Source: Lachnospiraceae bacterium UBA4380
GTDB taxonomy: Bacteria; Bacillota; Clostridia; Lachnospirales; Lachnospiraceae
Assembly: GCA_002390025.1 (NCBI GenBank)
Contig: DGRU01000064.1
Location: forward strand, 12,370-21,167
Direction of reading: 5' to 3'
Length of the DNA: 8,798 bases
The translations under genes were made by a program, and so were the position numbers. The notes under the pieces are model-generated. The model was not told the origin of the DNA. It was given only the letters and a program-made list of their open reading frames with translations, and did no database searches. Below, piece after piece: positions 1 to 6,111 of this stretch (the first letter of the stretch is position 1; each line of letters opens with the position of its first letter).

Positions 1-1650
1 TCTCCCAGAGCTGACGCAGAGGATCCGGAATCGATTTTCCTACCCCGCCTGATGATCGCGGCACCCGGGAGCGGCAGCGGCAAGACCCTGATCACCTGCG
101 GCCTGCTGCGCCTTCTGCAGAGAAAAAACCTGCATCCGGCTGCCTTTAAATGCGGCCCGGATTATATCGATCCCATGTTCCACAGGCAGGTGCTCGGCAT
201 CCCCTCACGGAACCTGGACACCTTTTTCTCCCCCGCAGACTCGGAAAACGCCGCAAATACCGCGACGGCGGCCCTGGCCCGCGCGGCAATCAAAAACAGG
301 GCCGATATAGCCGTCATTGAAGGCGTCATGGGCTATTTTGACGGCACCGGGACCTCCGGAATGGAAGCTTCCTCTTATGACCTGGCAAAGCAGACCGGCA
401 CACCGGTCATCCTGGTCCTCAATGCAAAAGGAATGAGCCGCTCCGTGGTTCCCCTGCTCAGGGGCTTTGCGGATTATGAAAAAGAAGACCCGAGGGTCCG
501 CGGCGTGATTCTGAACCGGATCTCCGCAGGCATGTTCCCGATGATGAAAAAATGGATCGAGGAGGATACAGATCTCAGGGTCGTCGGCTACCTTCCCCAG
601 GACGACAGTATTTCCTGGGGAAGCCGCCATCTGGGATTAATCCAGCCCGAAGAATTGGCAGACCTGCAGGAGCAGATCGATCACCTGGCGGACATTCTGG
701 AGAAAACGATTGATTTCGAAACCCTTGTGGAACTTGCCGGAAGAGCGCCTGCTGTTCCGATGCCCCCCGGGACCAAAGGAAAAGAGGCCAAGGCTGTTCC
801 GATGCCCCCCGGGACCGGTGAAAAAAAGCCCCGCCGGACAGGGCATAAACAAGATGTTCCCCGCATCGCAGTTGCCCGCGACGAGGCATTCAGTTTTTAC
901 TACGAAGACAATTTGGAGATGCTGCAGGAATGCGGCGCAGAGCTGGTCTTTTTCTCACCTGTTCACGACAGGAAACTCCCTGCGGCGGACGGCCTGCTGC
1001 TCGGCGGCGGCTATCCGGAACTGCACGCGCAGGCCCTTGCGCAGAACGAAGAGATGAAGGCACAGATCCGCAAATGCGCAGCCGAGGGTATGCCTATTTT
1101 GGCAGAATGCGGCGGCTTCATGTACCTGCAGGAAAATCTGATATTGACGGACCCAAAAGGTGATTTTGGAAAAAACAGTATAGAAAAGATATCTGCAGCT
1201 GTCTCAGAGGATTCGCCCGAAAAGGGAAGTCTTCACAAAGAGGAAATCCTTCACAAAGAGGGAATCCTTCACGAAGAGGGAATCCTTTACAAAGAGGGAA
1301 TCCTTCACGAACAGATTTATAAAATGTGCGGCGCTTTGCCGGGCACCTGCCGTATGACAGATCACCTTGTCCGCTTCGGCTATATAGAGCTGGAGAAAAA
1401 AGCTACTGAGAGCACAGAGGCAGGGTATCTTGAAGACGGGCACCGCATCCGCGGACACGAATTTCATTATTTTGACTCCACGGACAACGGACAGGCATGT
1501 ACCGCCCATAAGCCCGCCCGCAGACGGTCCTGGGACTGCATGGTCGTGCAGGACAATATCATGGCCGGATTCCCCCATCTCTATTACCGGTCTGACCCGG
1601 CTTTTGCGGAAGCTTTTGTGGAAAAATGCAGACAATTTTCGAGGAAATGA
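1..1650 (+). CDS. cbiA: Cobyrinate a,c-diamide synthase, 5' end outside window
   Basis: This enzyme uses ATP and glutamine to amidate the a and c side chains of the corrin ring (cob(II)yrinate to its a,c-diamide) in the cytoplasm. Numbering from the ATG at 52, the P-loop APGSGSGKT is at residues 4-12 and IEGVMGYFDG at about 89-98. The C-terminal class I glutamine amidotransferase domain begins near residue 271, with the nucleophile in AECGG (Cys353) and RGHEFHY (His469, His472) further on. I extend the call to base 1 because the frame is open to the left edge, there is no Shine-Dalgarno sequence at a useful distance before the ATG at 52, and the residues before it (FLPRL) fit the family N-terminus; no ATG, GTG or TTG lies in frame between 1 and 51. 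Two insertions are unusual: a duplicated AVPMPPGT in the linker (residues 234-255) and a tandem-repeat segment inside the amidotransferase domain (about 366-422). cbiB follows after 3 nt. Family call is very sure; the start is not. Confidence 0.95.
   Translation, partial: SPRADAEDPESIFLPRLMIAAPGSGSGKTLITCGLLRLLQRKNLHPAAFKCGPDYIDPMFHRQVLGIPSRNLDTFFSPADSENAANTATAALARAAIKNRADIAVIEGVMGYFDGTGTSGMEASSYDLAKQTGTPVILVLNAKGMSRSVVPLLRGFADYEKEDPRVRGVILNRISAGMFPMMKKWIEEDTDLRVVGYLPQDDSISWGSRHLGLIQPEELADLQEQIDHLADILEKTIDFETLVELAGRAPAVPMPPGTKGKEAKAVPMPPGTGEKKPRRTGHKQDVPRIAVARDEAFSFYYEDNLEMLQECGAELVFFSPVHDRKLPAADGLLLGGGYPELHAQALAQNEEMKAQIRKCAAEGMPILAECGGFMYLQENLILTDPKGDFGKNSIEKISAAVSEDSPEKGSLHKEEILHKEGILHEEGILYKEGILHEQIYKMCGALPGTCRMTDHLVRFGYIELEKKATESTEAGYLEDGHRIRGHEFHYFDSTDNGQACTAHKPARRRSWDCMVVQDNIMAGFPHLYYRSDPAFAEAFVEKCRQFSRK
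751..816 (+). repeat. Perfect 24-nt direct repeat in the cbiA linker
   Basis: Two copies, at 751-774 and 793-816, are identical at all 24 positions and 42 bp apart, so the frame is kept. Each encodes AVPMPPGT. Identity at every wobble position points to recent duplication or to a dispersed DNA element rather than protein-level selection. The ends of the core (GTTCC and GGGAC) can pair with one G-U, so each copy could form a small hairpin. It lies between the N-terminal ATPase domain and the amidotransferase domain, where extra sequence should be tolerated. Confidence 0.9.
1231..1317 (+). repeat. 18-bp in-frame tandem repeat array in cbiA
   Basis: Four full 18-bp units start at 1231, 1249, 1267 and 1285, and a partial fifth starts at 1303. 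The unit is close to CTTCACAAAGAGGGAATC and encodes LHKEGI, with variants LHKEEI, LHEEGI and LYKEGI. Units differ at one to three bases. The array forms the end of an insertion between AECGGFMYLQ and the conserved CGALPG..RMT segment, where family members normally have a short loop. It is charged and probably surface-exposed. Because the unit is a multiple of three, changes in copy number would keep the enzyme in frame. Confidence 0.92.
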
Positions 1651-1653
1651 CAA

Positions 1654-2739
1654 ATGGACTTTTTACAGCAGTCAGTGCAAAACAGAATAATCGTGCTGTT
1701 CATTGCGGCTGCTGTGGACCTGCTGATCGGAGATCCCCACTGGCTCTGGCACCCCGTGCAGGGAGTCGGAACCCTCATTAGTTTCTTTGAAAAAATCCTT
1801 CGCAGGATCTTCGCCGTACCGCCCCGCCCGGAACAGCCCGGGAAAGAGGAAGAGCCGGGCTTCCACACCCGGGAGCGCATAGCGGGAGTCATTATGGTCC
1901 TGCTTGTGCTGGAGGTGAGCACTGGCCTGATCCTCTTTTTGCTGGCGGTGTGCGGATGGATCCATCCCTGGCTGCGGCTCCTGTTTGAAGGAGTCCTGTG
2001 TGGACGCCTCCTTGCCCTGCACAGTCTCGGGGAGGCCGGGTACTCCGTGCGAGATCCCCTGCTGAGGGGCGACATCGAAGGTGCCCGCAGGGCAGTTTCC
2101 ATGATCGTGGGGCGCGACACAGAGCGCCTGAATGAAGAGGGAATCGCAAAGGCCGCTGTGGAAACTGTGGCTGAGAACACCTCCGACGGTGTGACGGCCC
2201 CCCTCTTTTACATGATTCTGTTCGGTGGAATCGGCGGAATTTTTTACAAAGCAGTGAACACCATGGATTCCATGACGGGATACAAAAATGCGCGGTACAG
2301 ATATTTCGGAACCGCGGCGGCCCGCCTGGATGATGTGATGAATTTCATCCCCGCCAGGCTGACTGCCCTCTTTATGATCCTGGCATGTTACCTGCCGGGA
2401 AAAGCTTCCGTCACCGCTGCCGGAAAAGCTGTCCGGATCCCTGACGGAGCCGCAGCTTACCGCATCTGGAGGCGGGACCGCCTCAAGAGTCCCAGCCCCA
2501 ATTCCGCACAGACGGAATCCGTCTGTGCCGGAGCCCTGCATCTGCGCCTTCTGGGAGACACCTGGTATTTCGGCGAGCTACACCACAAAGCGGAGATCGG
2601 CGACGGCGGCCGGAGCGTGGAACCCGAAGACATCACCCGCTCCGTGCGTCTGATGAACAGGACCGCCATGCTCATGTTTGCGGCCGGAATCCTGCTGTTA
2701 ATTCTTGCAGGACTCACGCACGGATCCCGGTTTTTGTAA
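1654..2739 (+). CDS. cbiB: Adenosylcobinamide-phosphate synthase (CbiB/CobD type)
   Basis: This integral membrane enzyme joins an aminopropanol-type side chain to the f-carboxylate of adenosylcobyric acid, giving adenosylcobinamide (phosphate). The 361-residue product has the family hallmarks in order: DLLIGDPHWLWHP at 22-34; the cytoplasmic motif beginning VAENTSDGVTAP; DSMTGYKN at 205-212, followed by RLDDVMNFIPARLTA; SPNSAQTES at 281-289; GDTWYFG; and a final EPEDI followed by a hydrophobic C-terminal helix. Hydrophobic segments are visible near residues 11-25, 70-100, 180-200, 235-250 and 343-357. A Pro/Glu-rich stretch at about 52-68 between the first two hydrophobic segments looks slightly longer than usual. 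The ATG lies 3 nt after the cbiA stop, and its RBS (GAGG, 1641-1644) lies inside the end of cbiA, so translation of the two is probably coupled. Substrate order fits CbiA. Length and motifs indicate an intact gene. Confidence 0.96.
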   Translation: MDFLQQSVQNRIIVLFIAAAVDLLIGDPHWLWHPVQGVGTLISFFEKILRRIFAVPPRPEQPGKEEEPGFHTRERIAGVIMVLLVLEVSTGLILFLLAVCGWIHPWLRLLFEGVLCGRLLALHSLGEAGYSVRDPLLRGDIEGARRAVSMIVGRDTERLNEEGIAKAAVETVAENTSDGVTAPLFYMILFGGIGGIFYKAVNTMDSMTGYKNARYRYFGTAAARLDDVMNFIPARLTALFMILACYLPGKASVTAAGKAVRIPDGAAAYRIWRRDRLKSPSPNSAQTESVCAGALHLRLLGDTWYFGELHHKAEIGDGGRSVEPEDITRSVRLMNRTAMLMFAAGILLLILAGLTHGSRFL

Positions 2740-2748
2740 AATTCAGGC

Positions 2749-2770
2749 CCTGCATTCGGAATCTTGCAGG
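2749..2770 (+). other. Small inverted repeat just after cbiB
   Basis: CCTGCA at 2749-2754 pairs with TGCAGG at 2765-2770 around a 10-nt loop. No T-run follows, so it is not a standard intrinsic terminator. It could stabilise the 3' end of the cbiA-cbiB transcript. The segment around 2760-2781 also partly repeats the tail of cbiB at 2701-2722, sharing CTTGCAGGAC. Confidence 0.3.
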
Positions 2771-2835
2771 ACGCACACACCGAAAAACGATACGAAGAAA
2801 GCATTGAAAATAGGATTTAAAATACATTGTAGGTA

Positions 2836-2870
2836 TTAATTGCTTATATTTTTTAAATGGAAGCAATTAA
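2836..2870. other. AT-rich 10-bp perfect inverted repeat
   Basis: TTAATTGCTT (2836-2845) and AAGCAATTAA (2861-2870) are exact reverse complements separated by 15 nt of mostly A/T. It directly abuts the GC-rich terminator hairpin in the gap between the convergent cbiB and CoA-transferase-family genes. No T-run follows it in the plus direction. It may form a second 3'-end hairpin for cbiB or be a protein-binding palindrome; the sequence does not decide. Confidence 0.45.
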
Positions 2871-2897
2871 AACCCCCTGCTTTTGACAAGCAGGGGG
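2865..2897 (-). terminator. Intrinsic terminator of the minus-strand CaiB-family gene
   Basis: Read on the minus strand, CCCCCTGCTT, a 5-nt loop and AAGCAGGGGG form a perfect 10-bp GC-rich stem (2873-2897), followed at once by TTTTAATT (2872-2865). It lies 50 nt beyond the stop of the minus-strand gene. In the plus direction the stem is followed by AGAGAAATC, so it should not act as an efficient intrinsic terminator for cbiB. Confidence 0.85.
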
Positions 2898-2946
2898 AGA
2901 GAAATCACTGTCTGCTGCAGTGGTGCAGCGGCATTTTCGGATCACA

Positions 2947-4167
2947 TCAGGTCATTTCGGCAATTTCCTGTGCACTATAGCCGAGCGACTCCAGGATCTG
3001 TTCGGTGTGGTAACCTTCCGGATATCCCGCGTGGTCGTAGCGGGGCGGGCAGGCGGACAGGTGCATGGGACACCCCATCTGCGTGATGCAGACATGCTCC
3101 GATGTGCCTGAACCGGAACCGTCGCTGTCATAGGAAGAAGGGGCAGAAGAGCCGGAGACCGGAACTTCGACAGACGGCCACATGCCGCGCTGTACCAGGT
3201 GTTCGTCCTTAGAGACTTCCTCCAGATCCATGACGGGCTCGACGCAGGCGTCGAGTTCGCTGAAGACAGCGGTCCACTCGTCGCGCGTCTTTGTCTTAAA
3301 TACCCGGCGGAAGGTCTCTTTGACCATAGCGGCGTCTGTTTTCAGGATCTTGCCGTCCTTCCATTCCGGATGTCCCAGTCCGACACAGAGGGCGGCGAAA
3401 AACTTGGGTTCCAGGGATCCGACACTCATATATTTTCCGTCTGAGGTCTCATAGAAATCGTAGATACCGCCTCCGTTGAGCATGCCGCTCTCCCGCATGG
3501 GCATGGGACCGCCCGCAAAGTAGCTTGCGCCGTCCATGGAGTTGAAGGGGATGACGCTGTCCTGCATGGATACATCGATGAACTGGCCCTGCCCTGTGCG
3601 CTCGCGGTAGATGATTGCCGCCAGAATACTGGAAACGGCGTTCATGGAGCCGCCCGCAACGTCCGCGATCTGGAAGTTGTAGAGGCCGGGACCGCCCGCC
3701 TTTCTCCCTGCCGCCCAGGCAATGCCGGCGCGGGAGATATAGTTGATATCGTGGCCTGCCTTCATGGCAAAGGGGCCGTTCTGCCCGTAGCCCGTGATCG
3801 CGCAGTAGATCAGACGCGGGTTGACTTTGCGCAGCTCTTCATAACCCACGCCGAGCTTGTCCATGACGCCCGGCCGGAACTGCTCGACGACGATGTCATA
3901 TTCCATGACCAGTTTTTTGACCGCTTCCACAGCGGCAGGTTTTTTCAGATTCAGAAAGATGGTCTTCTTGTTGCGGCCAAGCCAGGCCTGGGCGCCGGTC
4001 ACCTGCGCCCCTTCGATCACCGGAGGCCAGTTGACCACCAGATCATATTTGTCGCGCCCGCTCACCTTGAGCACCTCCGCCCCCAGATCTGCCAGCGTCA
4101 TCGTGGCGTAAGGCCCGGGAAGAAGGGTTGTAAAATCCAGTACTTTGCAGCCGTCTAAAGCGCCCAT
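2947..4167 (-). CDS. CaiB/BaiF-family protein, probable alpha-methylacyl-CoA racemase type
   Basis: The 406-residue protein belongs to the class III CoA-transferase fold, which includes CoA transferases and 2-methylacyl-CoA racemases. Family motifs are clear: an N-terminal LLPGPYATMTLADLGAEV segment, EQFRPGVMDKLG at 95-106, and ITGYGQNGP at 124-132. GHDINY places His139 30 residues before Asp169 (IADVAGG), and Glu253 lies in SLEPKF. These match in spacing the catalytic His126, Asp156 and Glu241 known for the mycobacterial racemase, so I favour racemase over transferase; the acyl substrate cannot be told. The start is supported by AAGGAG 7 nt upstream. A Ser/Gly-rich stretch at about 337-356 looks like an insertion before the conserved GCP motif and makes the protein longer than the usual 360-380 residues. 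The gene is opposite in direction to the cobalamin genes it separates and has no evident pathway link to them. A type III CoA transferase remains possible. Confidence 0.88.
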   Translation of the reverse strand: MGALDGCKVLDFTTLLPGPYATMTLADLGAEVLKVSGRDKYDLVVNWPPVIEGAQVTGAQAWLGRNKKTIFLNLKKPAAVEAVKKLVMEYDIVVEQFRPGVMDKLGVGYEELRKVNPRLIYCAITGYGQNGPFAMKAGHDINYISRAGIAWAAGRKAGGPGLYNFQIADVAGGSMNAVSSILAAIIYRERTGQGQFIDVSMQDSVIPFNSMDGASYFAGGPMPMRESGMLNGGGIYDFYETSDGKYMSVGSLEPKFFAALCVGLGHPEWKDGKILKTDAAMVKETFRRVFKTKTRDEWTAVFSELDACVEPVMDLEEVSKDEHLVQRGMWPSVEVPVSGSSAPSSYDSDGSGSGTSEHVCITQMGCPMHLSACPPRYDHAGYPEGYHTEQILESLGYSAQEIAEMT

Positions 4168-4174
4168 TGCAATT

Positions 4175-4239
4175 CTCCTTTCCGTTTTCCGCCATTAAAC
4201 AAGGATACAGAAGGCGGAATTCATATAGTTATTGTAGCA
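4175..4239 (-). promoter_or_regulatory. Candidate extended -10 promoter and RBS for the CaiB-family gene
   Basis: On the minus strand TGCTACAAT (4239-4231) matches an extended -10 box (TG-N-TAnAAT), about 64 nt before the start codon. I see no good -35 hexamer at 16-18 nt, as expected if the TG extension carries recognition. AAGGAG (4180-4175) is the ribosome binding site, 7 nt before ATG. The RBS is secure; the promoter is a by-eye match only. Confidence 0.45.
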
Positions 4240-4353
4240 CGAATATCCAGTAAAAAGGCACAAATCGGGCCGGTGACAATGCGACGATACTGCGGCCTGA
4301 AGAAGTGTCTTTCGGGCAGATTGTACTGCACCGGAATCCGGCGCAAAGCCTTT

Positions 4354-4369
4354 GGAGAAAAACAGGATG
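4354..4369 (+). promoter_or_regulatory. Ribosome binding site that sets the cbiK start
   Basis: GGAG at 4354-4357 lies 9 nt before the ATG at 4367. An in-frame TTG at 4352 overlaps this GGAG and has no site of its own, so translation should start at 4367. Confidence 0.75.
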
Positions 4370-5212
4370 AATAATACTACAGCAAAGAAACAAAGACTGC
4401 TGCTCGCCGTGAGCTTCGGCACTTCCTTCGCGGATACCCGTGAAAAAACCATCGGCGCCATCGAGCGCCGGATCGAGGAAAGATTTCCCGACTGCACCGT
4501 CCGGCGGTGCTTTACCAGCCGCATGATCCGCAAAAAACTGCTGGAGCGCGACGGCCTTAAAATAGACAGCCCGGAGGAAGCGATGCAGCAGGCAAGGCAG
4601 AAGGGCATACGGGAGCTGATCATACAGCCCCTCTACCTGATGCATGGCTTCGAGCATCGCAGACTCATGGATTCCATCCGGGAGGCAGAGCCCTTTTTTG
4701 ACAGGATCGCGGTCGGCAAGCCTCTCCTGTCGGACGACACCGATCTGTGCGCAATGGCAGCCGCCATCCGCCGCAATCTTCCCGCTGCGGATCCGGGCAC
4801 AGCGGTTGTCCTGATGGGACATGGAAATGAGAAAAAAAAGAAAACTGCTGCTGCGGATCCGGCAGCAGTCCGGACCCCGGGCCCGGATTTTGAGGACAAT
4901 GCGGTTTTCTCTGCTCTGCAGCAGACCCTGCTCGATTCAGGGGCCGACAATTATTTTATCGCGACAGTGGAGGGCCAACCGGAAATCGGAGAGACCCTCC
5001 CCGTGATCAAAGAGAGAGGCTTCCGGAAAGTCATCCTTGCTCCCTTCATGGTCGTGGCCGGCGACCACGCCAGAAACGACCTGGCTGGAGAGGACGAAGA
5101 CTCCTGGAAGAACGTTTTCACCCGCAGCGGTTTCGAAGTGGAAACCGTTCTGCGCGGCATCGGAGAATGGCAGGAGGTACAGGACCTCTTCGCTGCCCAC
5201 GCCGCACAGTGA
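4367..5212 (+). CDS. cbiK: Sirohydrochlorin cobaltochelatase, anaerobic type
   Basis: CbiK inserts cobalt into sirohydrochlorin without ATP, committing the intermediate to anaerobic cobalamin synthesis. The product has 281 residues, against roughly 264 in the Salmonella enzyme. The N-terminus LLLAVSFGTSFADTREKT is typical. Glu96 (in LMHGFEH), His152 (in LMGHGNE) and His234 (in GDHARND) correspond to the Salmonella metal and substrate residues Glu89, His145 and His207. The first two keep the family spacing, but the third is about 20 residues further on, placing an extra segment just after GHGNE (about 156-177). That segment is Lys/Ala/Pro-rich, contains a run of eight A at 4832-4839, and includes a local duplication (a 13-nt match between 4784-4796 and 4850-4862). 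GDHARNDLAG and VEGQPEIGETLP look normal, so the enzyme is probably active. cbiL follows and performs the next-but-one reaction on the product. Confidence 0.94.
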   Translation: MNNTTAKKQRLLLAVSFGTSFADTREKTIGAIERRIEERFPDCTVRRCFTSRMIRKKLLERDGLKIDSPEEAMQQARQKGIRELIIQPLYLMHGFEHRRLMDSIREAEPFFDRIAVGKPLLSDDTDLCAMAAAIRRNLPAADPGTAVVLMGHGNEKKKKTAAADPAAVRTPGPDFEDNAVFSALQQTLLDSGADNYFIATVEGQPEIGETLPVIKERGFRKVILAPFMVVAGDHARNDLAGEDEDSWKNVFTRSGFEVETVLRGIGEWQEVQDLFAAHAAQ

Positions 5213-5293
5213 GGAGACAGGAGGAGACGGGAGGAGAGGAGACCGGGAACGGTGATCCCTGATCCCCTGTCTCCTCCCCTCCCGCTGCAGCGG
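5211..5293 (+). repeat. 10-bp tandem repeats and large inverted repeat between cbiK and cbiL
   Basis: Three purine-rich 10-bp units (GAGGAGACAG, GAGGAGACGG, GAGGAGAGGA) run from 5211 to 5240, starting inside the cbiK stop codon. A matching pyrimidine-rich block lies downstream. The best pairing is 5228-5243 with 5269-5284 (15 of 16 positions, 25-nt loop); an alternative perfect 11-bp pairing joins 5211-5221 to 5266-5276. A 12-bp palindrome CCGCTGCAGCGG closes the block (5282-5293). CGGTGATCC occurs twice (5250-5258 and 5291-5299). No T-run follows, so this is probably an mRNA structure separating the two genes rather than a terminator. The tract also has purine/pyrimidine mirror character. 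Confidence 0.75.
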
Positions 5294-5315
5294 TGATCCA
5301 CTGGCTTTTATTACA

Positions 5316-5331
5316 GAAAGGAATTATCATG
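5316..5331 (+). promoter_or_regulatory. Ribosome binding site that sets the cbiL start
   Basis: GAAAGGA ends at 5322, 6 nt before the ATG at 5329. The in-frame GTG at 5293 lies inside the intergenic palindrome and has no RBS, and the extra residues it would add do not belong to the family N-terminus (MRGIAYGVGVGPGD is typical). Confidence 0.8.
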
Positions 5332-6018
5332 AGAGGAATAGCATACGGTGTCGGCGTTGGACCCGGAGACTCGGAACTGATGACCCTGAAGGCAGTCCGC
5401 CTGATCCGTGAGAACGAGGTGATCGCCGTTCCGGGAAAAATCGCGGAGGAATCGGTGGCCTATAAAATCGCCTCAGGAGCCGTACCGGAAATCGCCGAAA
5501 AGACTCTGGTGCCCATCTACATGCCCATGATCAGGGACCGGGAAAAGATCGCGGAGGAGCACCGCAAGGGCGCAAAGCTGTTGGAGCAATATCTTGACCA
5601 GGGCAAAAATGTCGTCTATCTGACGCTGGGCGATTCGACGATCTACTGCACCTTCAGCTATCTGCAGCACTTTCTGGAAGAGGACGGCTATCAGGTGGAA
5701 CTGGTCAGCGGCATCCCATCCTTCTGTGCCGCCGCCGCTCGCCTGAACACTTCCCTCACCGAGTGGAACGAGCCTCTTCACGTGATCCCTGCTTCCCACA
5801 AAAATGGCGGAGCACTGGATCTTCCCGGCACCTATGTGCTGATGAAATCCGCCAGCCGCATGAAGGAGACCAAGCAGCTCCTCATGGCCAGCGGACGCCA
5901 GGCCGGCTGCGTGGAGAACTGCGGCATGGCCAACGAGAAAGTCTATCACAGCGCAGAGGAGATCCCCGACGACGCAGGGTATTTTTCTCTGGTGATCGCG
6001 AAGGAAAAACATAATTAG
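5329..6018 (+). CDS. cbiL: Cobalt-factor II (precorrin-2) C20-methyltransferase
   Basis: This 229-residue tetrapyrrole methylase uses S-adenosylmethionine to methylate C20 of cobalt-factor II, the step after cobalt insertion and ring methylation at C2/C7. It opens with YGVGVGPGDSELMTLKAV at residues 6-23, the first SAM/substrate loop. VVYLTLGDSTIYCTF (95-109) is the second glycine-containing motif of the family, where GDS..Y is characteristic of CbiL/CobI. ELVSGIPSFCAAAARL (124-139) follows, and the protein ends after FSLVIAKE. The length matches CbiL (about 237). The cbiK-cbiL neighbourhood, with an anaerobic-type chelatase, argues that the substrate is the cobalt form rather than metal-free precorrin-2. 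It is probably co-transcribed with cbiK, since no terminator is visible between them. I see no truncation or missing motif. Confidence 0.95.
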   Translation: MRGIAYGVGVGPGDSELMTLKAVRLIRENEVIAVPGKIAEESVAYKIASGAVPEIAEKTLVPIYMPMIRDREKIAEEHRKGAKLLEQYLDQGKNVVYLTLGDSTIYCTFSYLQHFLEEDGYQVELVSGIPSFCAAAARLNTSLTEWNEPLHVIPASHKNGGALDLPGTYVLMKSASRMKETKQLLMASGRQAGCVENCGMANEKVYHSAEEIPDDAGYFSLVIAKEKHN

Positions 6019-6061
6019 CAGATGCGTAATAGGCGCTTAATAGACATATAGAGACGTGTTC

Positions 6062-6084
6062 ATGCGGCTTCAAAAAAGCTGCGT
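6062..6084 (+). other. Hairpin between cbiL and the ABC ATPase gene
   Basis: ATGCGGCTT (6062-6070) pairs with AAGCTGCGT (6076-6084) over nine positions including two G-U pairs, with the loop CAAAA. It sits 28 nt before the ATPase start. No T-run follows, so it is not a plain terminator. The rest of the 93-bp gap (6019-6111) shows no convincing promoter; TATAGA near 6048-6053 has no matching -35 box. Confidence 0.4.
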
Positions 6085-6111
6085 GAGGTTCACAGGCAGA
6101 CAGGAAAAACG

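Noticed and set aside
2883..3111. Short plus-strand open frames near the end of the CaiB-family gene
   Set aside because: They overlap the terminator stem and the 3' end of a clear minus-strand gene and resemble nothing known to me.
4265..4350. Possible cobalamin riboswitch upstream of cbiK
   Set aside because: GGTGACAATGC...ACTGCGG has a faint likeness to the riboswitch core and a 6-bp GGGCCG/CGGCCT pairing exists, but the diagnostic B12 box near the 3' side (AGCCAGGAGACCTGCC-like) is absent and the space is too short for a full aptamer.
4352..4366. TTG at 4352 as the cbiK start
   Set aside because: It overlaps the GGAG that is correctly spaced for the ATG at 4367, and has no RBS of its own.
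5211..5293. Intrinsic terminator between cbiK and cbiL
   Set aside because: The stem is strong, but no T-run follows it on either strand at the proper position, and cbiL lacks a recognisable promoter of its own.
5293..5328. GTG at 5293 as the cbiL start
   Set aside because: It lies within a palindrome without an RBS, while the ATG at 5329 has a good AAAGGA and matches the family N-terminus.
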